Below are positions 32,372 to 40,764 of a stretch of DNA of 64,000 bases, in pieces. The notes beneath the pieces are model-generated. The model was not told the origin of the DNA, did not search any database, and was given only the letters and a program-made list of their open reading frames with translations. Source of the DNA: Nocardioides solisilvae (GTDB lineage Bacteria; Actinomycetota; Actinomycetes; Propionibacteriales; Nocardioidaceae). How positions within the stretch are numbered: the stretch's first letter is position 1; the number at the start of each line of letters is the position of its first letter. The stretch covers positions 558,001 through 622,000 of the forward strand of contig NZ_QHKX01000001.1 of the NCBI RefSeq assembly GCF_003194625.1, in the 5' to 3' direction. The position numbers and the translations under genes are program-made.

Positions 32372-33628
32372 TCAGGCCGGGGCGGCGGAGTCCAACGCCT
32401 CGACGTAGCTGGCGGCCCAGCCGAAGGCCATCGCGCCGATGAGGGTGACCTGGTCGTGGTCGACCCGGCGCGGGGCGTCGGTGCCGAGCGACTGCTCGTG
32501 CTCGATGACCCGGGTGACGAGGTCGCCCACCGTCCCGTGCCGGCCGAAGGCGGCGTCGGCGAGCTCCTCGTCCACCTTGACCTGCCGCTCGACCTCGGAG
32601 ACGGGCACGCCCAGCAGGACGTGGAGGGCCGACAGCAGGCCGGCGGTGAAGGCGAAGGGGCCGTCGACGCCGCGGGCCCGGGCGAGCAGCTCGCACATCC
32701 GCGCGCGGACCAGCGTGGTGACGAGGGCGTCGGTCTGCGGCTGGCAGTGCCGGCTGAGGATCACCAGGGCGGCCCACTGCCGCAGCCGCGCGGTGCCCAT
32801 CACCACCAGCGCCTCGCGGAGGCTGCGGACCTGACGGCGTAGCCCCCCGCCGGCCCCCGACGAGGTCATGTTGAGCAGCTGGACGACGAGGCCGGGGTCG
32901 CCCCGGAGCAGGTCCTCGATGCGGTCGAAGTCGAGGTCCTGGCTGAGCAGCTCCATGCCGAGCTGCAGCTGGGAGAGCGGGAGCGGGGCGTCGGCGACGG
33001 CCGTGACCGGCGCTGCCTCGAGCGCCTGGACCGCGCGCCCGGAGAAGAGGTGGAAGCCGGCGGCCAGCGCCCAGTCGAGCTGCGCCTCAGAGTCGCAGCC
33101 GGTCGCGAGCAGCCGCACCGCGCTGCCCCGGTGGGCGTCCACCGCGGCGAGCAGCTCCTCGGGCGTGCCGGCGCCGAGGTCCACCCGCACCACGCCGGCG
33201 AGCGCGACGAGCGCGTCGTACCCCTCGCTCGGCTGCGCGTGGTCGACCAGCAGGGTGAACCCGACGTGCCGGTGCGCCCGCGCCGCCTCGAGGAGGTCGG
33301 CGTCCACGTCCCCGTGGGGGAGCTCCAGCACGGTACGACGCGGCGGCAGGCCCAGGTGGACGTCGCCCACCAGGACGTCGCGGTCCACCGGGCAGAAGAG
33401 CAGCTTGTCGGAGACGACGGAGGCGAGGTCGGTGTCGGCCGTGCCGAGCAGGCCGGCGACGGTGAGCACGGGCTCCTCGCGGGAACCGCCGTGCGGGTGG
33501 GCGGTCGCGTCCTCGACGGCGCGGGTGACCAGCTCGAAACCGACGATCGTGCGGTCCGCGTCCACCACGGGCACGCGCGCGACGACCACCGGCGCGGTCG
33601 CCTGGGCCGCGGCGCTCAACTCGGTCAT
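32372..33628 (-). CDS. EAL-HDOD signalling protein (YuxH-like)
   Basis: A 418-residue cytosolic protein. The N-terminal half is EAL-like ('VARVPVVDADRTIVGFELVT', 'RRTVLELPHGDVDADLLEA', 'GFTLLVDHAQPSEGY') but appears to lack several catalytic acidic residues of c-di-GMP phosphodiesterases. The C-terminal half is an HDOD domain ('LSQLQLGMELLSQDLDFDRI', 'LRREALVVMGTARLRQW'-type core). Such proteins bind partners or nucleotides rather than degrade c-di-GMP. ATG 33628 has SD GGAGGAG upstream. Confidence 0.88.
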   Translation of the reverse strand: MTELSAAAQATAPVVVARVPVVDADRTIVGFELVTRAVEDATAHPHGGSREEPVLTVAGLLGTADTDLASVVSDKLLFCPVDRDVLVGDVHLGLPPRRTVLELPHGDVDADLLEAARAHRHVGFTLLVDHAQPSEGYDALVALAGVVRVDLGAGTPEELLAAVDAHRGSAVRLLATGCDSEAQLDWALAAGFHLFSGRAVQALEAAPVTAVADAPLPLSQLQLGMELLSQDLDFDRIEDLLRGDPGLVVQLLNMTSSGAGGGLRRQVRSLREALVVMGTARLRQWAALVILSRHCQPQTDALVTTLVRARMCELLARARGVDGPFAFTAGLLSALHVLLGVPVSEVERQVKVDEELADAAFGRHGTVGDLVTRVIEHEQSLGTDAPRRVDHDQVTLIGAMAFGWAASYVEALDSAAPA

Positions 33629-33826
33629 GGGTCTGTCTCCTCCTCGTGCGACACCCGAGGCCGCCGTCGCGATCGTATGCCGTATTGGGTATGTCCGCAG
33701 GAGAATCGACCGCCCGACCCCCGGCATGCGGTAGGGGCTTGCGCGGAGGGTGCGCGAAGGGAGCGCGGAGGGTGCGTGGCGCGCGGAGGGAGGGTGCCCG
33801 GCGGGCCGGCGGGGTACCTCACCCGC

Positions 33827-34213
33827 ATGACCGAGACCTCCACCGACCGGGCCAGCGGGTTCATCCACCACGTCGGCGCCCACGAGCCCGAGGCGACGGA
33901 CGGCCGGGCGACGCTCGTCGTCGACGTGGACGAGCGCCACCTCAACCACGCCGGCGCCGTCCACGGCGGGCTGCTCGCGACCCTCGTCGACACCACGATG
34001 GGAGCGGCGATCGGCAGCACCCTGGCGGAGGGCTCCGCCGCCACCAGCCAGCTGACGGTGACCTACCTGCGGCCGGCGAAGCCCGGTCGGCTCGCGGTCT
34101 CGGCTGCGGTGAGCAAGCGCGGCGAGAGCCTCACCGTCTGCGAGGCCGACATCGAGCAGGACGGCGAGTCCCTCGTGCACGCGCTGGCCACCTTCGCGCT
34201 GCTCGACGGCTGA
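33827..34213 (+). CDS. PaaI-family hotdog thioesterase
   Basis: A 128-residue hotdog-fold acyl-CoA thioesterase: 'DERHLNHAGAVHGGLLATLV' with the N-x-x-G-x-VHGG active-site pattern, 'TSQLTVTYLRPAKPGRLAV' and 'HALATFALLDG'. It probably hydrolyses aromatic or medium-chain acyl-CoA. The region before it (33629-33826) holds two copies of an AGCGCGGAGGGTGCG-like stretch and no clear promoter. Confidence 0.88.
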   Translation: MTETSTDRASGFIHHVGAHEPEATDGRATLVVDVDERHLNHAGAVHGGLLATLVDTTMGAAIGSTLAEGSAATSQLTVTYLRPAKPGRLAVSAAVSKRGESLTVCEADIEQDGESLVHALATFALLDG

Positions 34214-34219
34214 CCGAGC

Positions 34220-34225
34220 TACGGT
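34220..34225 (+). promoter_or_regulatory. -10-like TACGGT 6 nt before ATG 34232
   Basis: TACGGT followed by six C and the ATG. It fits a leaderless start for the NTF2-like gene and would drive the three-gene operon up to 36505. Confidence 0.4.
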
Positions 34226-34231
34226 CCCCCC

Positions 34232-34633
34232 ATGGACGAGAACGAGGTCAGCGAGTGGTTCGCGGAGTACCTGAGGGCCTTCGAGGCGCTGGGCCGCGGC
34301 GAGGCGACGGCTGACACCGTCAGCCCCTTCTACGCCGTCCCGCTCACGGTGACGACCGACGACGGGGTCGTGGCGATCGACCGCCGCGACGAGGTGGAGG
34401 CCTGGATCGGCGGCCAGGCCGCGGGGCTCGCGGAGGTGGGCTACCACCACACCGAGACCCTCGAGGGCGGGTTCACCGTCGTCAACGCGAGCACCGCCCT
34501 GCACCGCGCGACCTTCTCCCGGCAGCGCGCGGACGGCTCCGAGATCGCCCGCATGGGCGTCACCTACCTGATCACCTGCGACGCCGGCAGGTTCGGCCTC
34601 TCCACGCTGGCGGTCCACTCCCCGGTCGGGTGA
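34232..34633 (+). CDS. NTF2/SnoaL-like protein
   Basis: A 133-residue cone-shaped-fold protein: 'EWFAEYLRAFEALGRGE', 'FYAVPLTVTTDDGVVAIDRR' and 'VVNASTALHRATFSRQRADG'. This matches small SnoaL/NTF2-like proteins (perhaps DUF6841) without assigned activity. It overlaps the MTHFR-related gene by 4 bp (GTGA), so it is the first gene of an operon. Confidence 0.78.
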   Translation: MDENEVSEWFAEYLRAFEALGRGEATADTVSPFYAVPLTVTTDDGVVAIDRRDEVEAWIGGQAAGLAEVGYHHTETLEGGFTVVNASTALHRATFSRQRADGSEIARMGVTYLITCDAGRFGLSTLAVHSPVG

Positions 34634-35742
34634 CCGGTCCCGTGCCCGGTCGCGGTCCCGGTCCCGGTCCCGGTGAGGACTGTCCCAAGCGGATGGTCTT
34701 CGGGCCCTGCGGCGGGGTCCGGGACGACCACACCTGCGAGCTGGACGCCCGCCCCTGCCCCTTCGCCGGGCCGACCGCCGAGGCGGTGCCCTGGCCGGCG
34801 GCCCCCGGCAGCACCGGAGCCACCCCCGGCGCCGGCAGCACCGGCTCCGACAGCACCCGCAGCACCCGCAGCGCCCTCCTCGACGCGGCCGCCCGCGGCC
34901 CGGTCGTGCTCACCGACCTCACGATCCCGGCGTACGACGCCGAGGGCCTCGCCGCGGTCACCCGCACGCTCGAGGGCTCCTGCGACGCGGTCCTCGTCGG
35001 CGAGCACCAGAGCCGCCCCGACTTCCCGCCGACCCTCATGGCCGCCCTCGTCGCCGAGGCCGGGGGCACCCCCTGGGTGACCCTCGCCTGCCGCGACCGC
35101 AACCGGGTGGTGCTCGAACAGGAGCTCGCCGGGCTCGCGGTCGCGGGCGTCGACGGGGTGCTCTGCGTGACCGGCGACATCCGCGCCCCCGGCGTGCGAC
35201 CTGGGGTGACCCAGGTCTTCGACCTCGACGGCACCCAGCTGGCGGCGCTCGCCAGCGCGGCGGGCCACGCGGTCGCCGTCCCGGAGGCGCCCTGCGCCGC
35301 ACCCCGGGGGCTGCGGCCGGGCCGCCTGGTGGAGAAGCAGCGGGCGGGCGCGCACCTGGCGGTCCTCAACCACGTGGGCAGCCCGGGCCAGGTCGCGGCG
35401 TTCGTCGCCGCGGCCCGGTCGCTGGGGCTCACCCTCCCCGTCGTCGCCGGCGTGGCGGTCTACACCGACGAGCGCTCCGCGCGCGTGCTCCAGCGGTTCC
35501 CCGGCCTCCACCTCGATGGGAACGAGGTCGAGCGGGTACTGGCCGCCGACGACGTGCGGGCCGCGGGGATCGACGCGGCGGTCCGCGAGGCACGGGCGCT
35601 GCTGGCGGTCGAGGGCGTGGCAGGGGTCAACCTCTCCGGGCTCGGCTCCGCCGAGGGGCCGCTGGCGGGCGCGCGGGTCAAGGCCGAGGTCGGCCGGCGG
35701 ATCAAGGAGGAGAGCGATGGAGCAGGGAGCGGGCACGGCTGA
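34630..35742 (+). CDS. methylenetetrahydrofolate reductase-related protein with N-terminal MTHFR_C zinc domain
   Basis: A 370-residue protein. It opens with a Gly/Pro repeat and then the MTHFR_C-type Cys motif 'CPKRMVFGPCGGVRDDHTCE' followed by 'PCPFAGP', placed here at the N-terminus. A TIM-barrel MTHFR-like domain follows ('VLTDLTIPAYDAEGLAA', 'PWVTLACRDRNR', 'GVDGVLCVTGDIRAPGVRP', 'LPVVAGVAVYTD'). It could be a folate-linked C1 enzyme or regulator. It overlaps the methyltransferase by 26 bp, suggesting a joint role. Confidence 0.8.
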   Translation: MTGPVPGRGPGPGPGEDCPKRMVFGPCGGVRDDHTCELDARPCPFAGPTAEAVPWPAAPGSTGATPGAGSTGSDSTRSTRSALLDAAARGPVVLTDLTIPAYDAEGLAAVTRTLEGSCDAVLVGEHQSRPDFPPTLMAALVAEAGGTPWVTLACRDRNRVVLEQELAGLAVAGVDGVLCVTGDIRAPGVRPGVTQVFDLDGTQLAALASAAGHAVAVPEAPCAAPRGLRPGRLVEKQRAGAHLAVLNHVGSPGQVAAFVAAARSLGLTLPVVAGVAVYTDERSARVLQRFPGLHLDGNEVERVLAADDVRAAGIDAAVREARALLAVEGVAGVNLSGLGSAEGPLAGARVKAEVGRRIKEESDGAGSGHG

Positions 35743-36505
35743 GGAGACCCCCGAGGCGATGGCCGACGAGTTCGACACCGTCGCCTGGTGGACGGCGCGG
35801 GCGGTCGCCGAGCTCGGCGACGACCACGCCCTGCCCGCCGCGTGCCGCGGCAGCGGCAGCCCCGCGGCGCTCGACCGGCTCGCGGCCTCGATGGGGCTCA
35901 CCGCGGGCACCCGCCTCCTGGACTCGGGTGCCGGGGTGGGCGGCCCCGCGGCGTACGTCGCCCGCACGTACGGCGTCCGGCCGACGCTCGCCGAACCGAT
36001 GGAGGGCGCCTGCCGGGCCGCCCGCCGCCTCTTCGACCACCCGGTGGTGGTCGCGGACGGGCTCACGCTGCCCTTCCCCGACCAGGCGTTCGACGCCGCC
36101 TGGTCGCTCGGGGTGCTTTGCACGGTCGAGGACAAGCGGGCCTACCTCGACCAGCTGCGCCGGGCGGTCCCACCCGGCGGCGCCGTGGGCCTGCTCGTCT
36201 ACTGCCGCACGGTCGACGAGCTCCCCGAGCAGCCCGAGGGCAACTCGTTCCCGAGCCGGGACGAGCTGCGCGGACACCTGGCGGCGGTCGGCCTCGACCT
36301 GCTCGACGAGGTCGACCTGGCCGACCTGCCCGCCGCGCCCGACGACTGGGACGCCGCCGCCGACCGGGTCGAGGAGGTGGTCGCCCGCGACCACGCCGGC
36401 GACGAGCGCTGGCAGCGCGCGCGGGCCCAGCAGGAGACGATCGTCAGCCTGATCCGGGACGGGCTCATGGCCGGCGTGCTGGTCAGCTGCCGGCGCGCCG
36501 GCTGA
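35717..36505 (+). CDS. class I SAM-dependent methyltransferase
   Basis: A 262-residue methyltransferase with SAM-binding 'TRLLDSGAGVGGPAAYVAR', 'VVADGLTLPFPDQAFDAAW' and 'LRRAVPPGGAVGLLVYCR'. The ATG at 35717 has an AAGGAGG SD and lies inside the end of the MTHFR-related gene, a strong sign of coupling. A folate-type C1 protein and a methyltransferase in one operon suggest methyl transfer to an unknown substrate (inference). It ends inside a shared hairpin. Confidence 0.85.
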   Translation: MEQGAGTAEETPEAMADEFDTVAWWTARAVAELGDDHALPAACRGSGSPAALDRLAASMGLTAGTRLLDSGAGVGGPAAYVARTYGVRPTLAEPMEGACRAARRLFDHPVVVADGLTLPFPDQAFDAAWSLGVLCTVEDKRAYLDQLRRAVPPGGAVGLLVYCRTVDELPEQPEGNSFPSRDELRGHLAAVGLDLLDEVDLADLPAAPDDWDAAADRVEEVVARDHAGDERWQRARAQQETIVSLIRDGLMAGVLVSCRRAG

Positions 36506-36537
36506 GGTCCGGCCGAGCCGCCCGTCCGCTCAGCCGG
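36498..36537. terminator. hairpin containing both convergent stop codons
   Basis: CCGGCTGAG (36498-36506) and CTCAGCCGG (36529-36537) are a perfect 9-bp inverted repeat. The TGA stops of the methyltransferase and of the opposing STAS gene lie in the two arms. It is a likely bidirectional terminator. Confidence 0.55.
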
Positions 36538-36904
36538 TGTGGGCCAACGGGCGGTCGGGCTCGAGGAGACCGCCGAGGCCGGCGAGCAGGAGGAGCCGCC
36601 GGCAGCGGCCGCCCGGGCAGCGCAACGTCAGGGTGCCGCCCCGGGCGACGGTCCGCTGCCGGGCCATCACCAGAAGCCGCAGGCCACCGGCGTCGAGGAA
36701 GGCCACCTGGTCGAGGTCGACGACCACGTGGCGGGCGTCGGCATGGGCGGCGTCGGCGAGCGCCCGCCACAGGAGCGCGGCGGTGGCGAGGTCGGCCTCA
36801 CCGACGAGCGTCAGCACCACGGTGTCGCGGCGCGGACCGGTGAGGGTGGTCGAGAGGGTGGGGGCGGCCGGGGGGCCGAGGGAGGGACGGATCGGAGAAG
36901 GCAT
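36530..36904 (-). CDS. STAS-domain protein (anti-sigma factor antagonist-like)
   Basis: A 124-residue protein with a STAS fold: 'DTVVLTLVGEADLATAALLW', 'RHVVVDLDQVAFLDAGGLRL' and 'RGGTLTLRCPGGRCRRLLLL'. The residue at the usual phospho-Ser position is in 'FLDAGGLRL', with Ala-Gly instead of Ser, so phospho-switching is doubtful. The ATG at 36904 is chosen; the frame is open to 37039. No partner kinase or sigma factor is adjacent. Confidence 0.78.
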   Translation of the reverse strand: MPSPIRPSLGPPAAPTLSTTLTGPRRDTVVLTLVGEADLATAALLWRALADAAHADARHVVVDLDQVAFLDAGGLRLLVMARQRTVARGGTLTLRCPGGRCRRLLLLAGLGGLLEPDRPLAHTG

Positions 36905-37079
36905 GAGGCCCGAAATTCCGGAGCAGGGCGTGACACGCACCCGCTCCTCGCTGCATCGATCGCCGGGCATGCCGCAACTGACTGTGACGGACGAGTAGAC
37001 CTCGGTACCTCGACCGTACGCCGCCGGTGGGCAGGGCACAACCAGGCGCGCATCGCGAACGCGGCGGCCGGGTCGCCGC

Positions 37080-37085
37080 TACGCT
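37080..37085 (+). promoter_or_regulatory. -10-like TACGCT 7 nt before ATG 37093
   Basis: TACGCT fits TAnnnT with leaderless spacing to the VOC gene start. Confidence 0.4.
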
Positions 37086-37092
37086 CCCGCGC

Positions 37093-37470
37093 ATGGAGAT
37101 GAGCGTCCCGATCCTCCCCAGCCGTGACCTGCAGGAGACGCTCGCGTTCTACGAGGCGCTCGGCTTCGAGAACCGCGGCGACCTGGACGAGGAGTGGGGC
37201 TACCTGATCCTGGGACGGGGGGACCTGTGGCTGCACTGCGTCGCCACCCCGGACGTCGATCCCTTCAGCACCGCGTCGAGCTGCTACCTGTACGTCGACG
37301 ACGCCGACGCGCTGCACGCCGCGTGGTCGGATGTCGTCGAGCCGGACCCCTTGACCGGGAGCCGGGTCGTCGCCCCGGTGACGACGGCGTACGGCATGCG
37401 GGAATTCGCCGTGGTCGACCGGAGCGGCAACCTGCTGCGGATCGGCTCCGACGTCACAGCCGCCAGGTGA
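37093..37470 (+). CDS. VOC-family bleomycin-resistance-like protein
   Basis: A 125-residue protein: 'PILPSRDLQETLAFYEALGF', 'GDLWLHCVATPD', 'CYLYVDDADALHAAW' and 'REFAVVDRSGNLLRIGSD'. This is the pattern of bleomycin-binding/glyoxalase-like dimers. The substrate is unknown. It runs into the convergent secreted-protein gene with a 17-bp overlap of coding ends. Confidence 0.86.
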   Translation: MEMSVPILPSRDLQETLAFYEALGFENRGDLDEEWGYLILGRGDLWLHCVATPDVDPFSTASSCYLYVDDADALHAAWSDVVEPDPLTGSRVVAPVTTAYGMREFAVVDRSGNLLRIGSDVTAAR

Positions 37471-38035
37471 AGGGCTTGTCGAACCCCCGGCCGAGCGGGT
37501 CGACGGCCGGGGACCCCGACGCGAGCGAGAAGGCCGAGGCGGACCACCTCAGCACCTTCGCCCCCTTCTTGACCTTCTTGAGCCTGACCTCGGCCCGGAA
37601 CGTCCTCGCGTCGACCGCGGTGACCGGCACGGACGAGCAGTTCGTCGCCGGCGGGAGCTCCTCCTCGCGCATGTCGTAGGTGCAGATGCGCCCCTCGTAG
37701 GCGCCGTCCCGGGCGGAGATCTCGACCGACCGCAGCCTCTTCTTCTGCGTGTGGAAGCTGACGCCCATCGCGCCGGGACGCGCGAGGTCGTCGGTGGTGA
37801 CGTCGTGGTGGAGGCCGAACGTGATGCGGACCTTCTGCTTCCCCCTGGTCCGCAGCTGGACCTTCGCCAGGTCGAGGTTCGCGGAGCCGGTGACGTGGTC
37901 CCCCACCGGGTCCTTCTTCGTCGTGGAGGACGCGTGCGCCGGCGCGGCGGCGAGCGCCGTCGCCAGCCCCAGCGCCAGACCCAGCGCCAGCGGCGTGGTG
38001 GTCAGCGTGAGCGCGCGGCTCCTGGTGCGGTTCAT
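37454..38035 (-). CDS. small secreted protein of unknown function
   Basis: A 193-residue exported protein: signal peptide 'LALGLALGLATALAAAPAHA', then a beta-rich mature domain with two Cys (in 'GRICTYDMRE' and 'ATNCSSVPV'), able to form a disulfide. Lys/Arg-rich strands ('VRLKKVKKGAKVLRW') recall the neighbouring secreted protein at 38223. ATG 38035 has GGGGAAGAG just upstream. No family is named. Confidence 0.75.
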   Translation of the reverse strand: MNRTRSRALTLTTTPLALGLALGLATALAAAPAHASSTTKKDPVGDHVTGSANLDLAKVQLRTRGKQKVRITFGLHHDVTTDDLARPGAMGVSFHTQKKRLRSVEISARDGAYEGRICTYDMREEELPPATNCSSVPVTAVDARTFRAEVRLKKVKKGAKVLRWSASAFSLASGSPAVDPLGRGFDKPFTWRL

Positions 38036-38147
38036 CTCTTCCCCCTGCGTGGTGCGTGTCCGGATCTGTGTCGTGCGTGTCCGGATCGTCCGGTGTCGGG
38101 GCACGTCCTACCCGCCCGGGGCGGAGCTCAACCCTCCTCGCGACGCG

Positions 38148-38161
38148 ACGCCGTACGGCGT
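38148..38161. repeat. 14-bp palindrome ACGCCGTACGGCGT
   Basis: A perfect palindrome about 110 bp upstream of the small secreted-protein gene and next to the terminator of the following gene. It could be an operator; no binding protein is evident. Confidence 0.3.
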
Positions 38162-38169
38162 TCACGGCA

Positions 38170-38203
38170 CGAGGCCGCCGCCCCGGGGGGGGCGACGGCC
38201 TCG
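38170..38203 (-). terminator. GC hairpin after the lysine-rich secreted protein
   Basis: Arms CGAGGCCGCCGCCC and GGGCGACGGCCTCG pair at 13 of 14 positions with a short G-rich loop, about 20 bp beyond the minus-strand stop at 38223. There is no T-tract. Confidence 0.5.
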
Positions 38204-38222
38204 CGTCGGGTGCGACCGGGGA

Positions 38223-38978
38223 TCAGGGCACGACGGTGACGGTGATCCACTGCGAGTAGATGTACTCGTCGAAGGACGACGTCGGGGTGTAGAACGCCTT
38301 GAACTGGTAGGTGCCGGGGCCCATCTCGGCGACCCGGCCGAGGAAGGTCGAGCCGCCGAACCGGAAGGCGCCGCCCTCGGTGACGGAGGACATGCAGCAG
38401 TAGTTCTCGGACCCGCTGCCGCCCTTGTTCTTGCCGTCCTTGTAGATGTCGACGTAGCCCTCGCTCGGCGCCACGCCCTTGAACTTCACCGAGCCCAGGA
38501 GCTCCGGGTAGTCGTAGCTGGGAGTCGACTGCGAGATCGTGAAGGTGGCCGCGTTCACGGCGAGGGCCGAGTCCCAGACGATCGTCTTGATCTGACCCTT
38601 CTGCTTCTTGAACTTCGCCTTCACCTTGTAGGTGCCGGGCGTGAGCTCGATCGGCAGGCGGAAGCTCGCCTTGCCCTTCTTGACCTTCTTCTTCACCTTG
38701 GTGCCGGCGACGCTGAAGGTCACCTTGCCCTTGCCCCGGACCTGGGCGGTGATCTTGTTGCCGGCCAGACCGTAGTGGGTGCCGGGCTTGGCCTTCTTGA
38801 GCTTGATCTTGCCCTTGGCCTTGCGGGCGAGCACGTCGGCGGACGCCACGGACGCCACCGACGGGGAGACGCCGGACGCGGTGACGGGCGCGGCTTGCGC
38901 GGTGCCGACCGCGGCGACGGGGAGGGCGAGCGCGAGCGCCGAGACGGCGGTGGTGGCGAGACGGGGGATTGATCGCAT
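38223..38978 (-). CDS. lysine-rich secreted protein with Ig-like repeats
   Basis: A 251-residue exported protein: signal 'TAVSALALALPVAAVGTAQA', then a very Lys-rich segment with alternating strands ('GKIKLKKAKPGTHYGLAGNK', 'TKVKKKVKKGKASFRLPIEL', 'KVKAKFKKQKGQIKT') typical of actinobacterial Ig-like surface proteins, and a C-terminal part with adjacent cysteines ('ENYCCMSS') and Tyr-rich strands. It may bind cell-wall polymer or another anionic surface. ATG 38978 has SD GAGGAG about 9 nt upstream. Confidence 0.78.
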   Translation of the reverse strand: MRSIPRLATTAVSALALALPVAAVGTAQAAPVTASGVSPSVASVASADVLARKAKGKIKLKKAKPGTHYGLAGNKITAQVRGKGKVTFSVAGTKVKKKVKKGKASFRLPIELTPGTYKVKAKFKKQKGQIKTIVWDSALAVNAATFTISQSTPSYDYPELLGSVKFKGVAPSEGYVDIYKDGKNKGGSGSENYCCMSSVTEGGAFRFGGSTFLGRVAEMGPGTYQFKAFYTPTSSFDEYIYSQWITVTVVP

Positions 38979-39108
38979 GAAGGTGACTCCTCGGGAAAGT
39001 CGTGACGGGTGCCGCCGGCCCATTGCCGGCAGCCCCACCGGTCTACCCGGTTCTGGGTAGACGAAACCTCGGCGCGGTCCCGGCGTGGTCGGCAGCGCTC
39101 GGCGGCGG

Positions 39109-40764
39109 TCAGGGCCCGGCCGTCAGCAGGCCCTCCGCCTGCACGACCTCGAGCGAGAGCGTGCGGTAGCCGACGTCCTCGAAGAGGATGGTGAGCCGGT
39201 CCTCCTCGACGTCGGTGACGGTCCCGGCACCGAACTCGTCGTGCCGCACCTGCGACTGCACCGGGTACGGCGCGTCCGCGTCCGCCACGACCGACTCCCC
39301 GGCGCGTCCCGCGACGCAGTTGTCGCAGAGCCCGCAGGGGTCCTCCTGGTGCTCGCCGAAGTAGCCCACCAGGAACGACGACCGGCAGCGGTCGGTCTCG
39401 GCGTACCCGCGCATCATCTCCACGCGGGAGTCCTCCAGGCGCCGCTGCGCCTCGGCGCGCTCCACCACCGCCGACACGGTCGCGTGGACGCCCGAGGAGT
39501 CGTCGATCGCCCCCACCTCGCGGGCCAGCGTGACGAGGTTGAGGATCCGCCCGGTCTTGCGCGCCCCGAACTCGCAGGCGGCCGTGACCTCCCGCGGGTC
39601 GCTGCTGCCGGCCGCCTCCGCGGCACGGAGCACCTTCTCGACGTCCTTGCGGCGCGGCACCGAGGCCGCGAAGAACTTGCCCAGCGAGAGGTCCTCGGGC
39701 CGGTAGACCAGGGTGCCGCGGGCGGGCTCGCCGTCGCGACCGGCCCGACCCACCTCCTGGTAGTAGGTGTCGGGCGACTCCGGGGCGTCGGCGTGGACGA
39801 CGTAGCGGATGTCGGGCTTGTCGATCCCCATCCCGAACGCCGAGGTCGCGACCACGACGTCGACGCTGCCGTCGGTGAAGTCGTCGTGCGCCTGCTCGCG
39901 GACCTTGCGCGCGAGGCCAGCGTGGTAGACCGCGGTGCGCAGTCCCGCCTCGGCCAGCGCCCCGGCGTACATCTCGGCGCCCTTGCGGGTGCGGGCGTAG
40001 AGCAGGCCCGTCCCGGACCCCGACGCCGCCTCGGCCCGCTCGGCCACCAGCTCGAGGACGAGCCGCCGCTGGTGCTCGGGGTCGGTGGCGCGGACGACGT
40101 CGAGCGCGAGGTTGTCGCGCGCGAAGCCGGTCGCCACGGTGAGGGGGTCGACCATCGCGAGCCGGTCGGCGACGTCCTCGCGGACGGGGTGCGCCGCCGT
40201 GGCGGTCATCGCGACGACCCGCGGGCGGCGCACGTCGGGCGTCCCCTCGGCCGCGCCGCTCAGGGTCGCCACGAGCTCGCCCAGCCGGAAGTAGTCGGGC
40301 CGGAAGTCATGGCCCCAGGCCGAGACGCAGTGCGCCTCGTCGACCGCGACCAGGACCGGCTGCAGCGCCGCCACCGCGGCGTGCACCTCGGGGTTGGCCA
40401 GCTGCTCGGGCGCCAGGAAGAGGAACCGCAGCTCGCCCGACGCGGCCCGCTCGAGGACGTCGGCCCGCTCGCCCGCCGACTCCGCCGAGCTGATCCGCCC
40501 CGCGACCTGCCCAGCCTCCTCGAGGTGGGCGAGCTGGTCGGCCTGCAGCGCGAGCAACGGGGAGACGACGAGGGTCAGCCCGTCGAGCAGGACGCCCGAG
40601 AGCTGGTAGGTGAGCGACTTGCCCGACCCCGTCGGCGAGACCAGGAGCACGTCGCGGCCATCCAGCAGGGCGCCCACCGCCTCCGCCTGGCCGGGCAGCA
40701 GCGAGTCGTGGCCGAAGTGCTCGCGGGTGGCCGCGAGCAGCTCCCCGTCGCGCCCGCCGCTCAC
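39109..40764 (-). CDS. recQ: RecQ-family ATP-dependent DNA helicase
   Basis: A 551-residue 3'-5' helicase for recombination and repair. Walker A 'SPTGSGKSLTYQL', DEAH box 'AVDEAHCVSAWGHDFRPDY', motif III 'VAMTATAAH', motif VI 'YYQEVGRAGRDGE' and the RecQ zinc site ('RCRSSFLVGYFGE', 'CGLCDNC') are all present. There is no HRDC domain; the C-terminus ends in a short Tudor-like beta module ('VRHDEFGAGTVTDVEEDRLT'). The GTG at 40764 overlaps the metallo-beta-lactamase-fold gene by 4 bp. Confidence 0.96.
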   Translation of the reverse strand: MSGGRDGELLAATREHFGHDSLLPGQAEAVGALLDGRDVLLVSPTGSGKSLTYQLSGVLLDGLTLVVSPLLALQADQLAHLEEAGQVAGRISSAESAGERADVLERAASGELRFLFLAPEQLANPEVHAAVAALQPVLVAVDEAHCVSAWGHDFRPDYFRLGELVATLSGAAEGTPDVRRPRVVAMTATAAHPVREDVADRLAMVDPLTVATGFARDNLALDVVRATDPEHQRRLVLELVAERAEAASGSGTGLLYARTRKGAEMYAGALAEAGLRTAVYHAGLARKVREQAHDDFTDGSVDVVVATSAFGMGIDKPDIRYVVHADAPESPDTYYQEVGRAGRDGEPARGTLVYRPEDLSLGKFFAASVPRRKDVEKVLRAAEAAGSSDPREVTAACEFGARKTGRILNLVTLAREVGAIDDSSGVHATVSAVVERAEAQRRLEDSRVEMMRGYAETDRCRSSFLVGYFGEHQEDPCGLCDNCVAGRAGESVVADADAPYPVQSQVRHDEFGAGTVTDVEEDRLTILFEDVGYRTLSLEVVQAEGLLTAGP

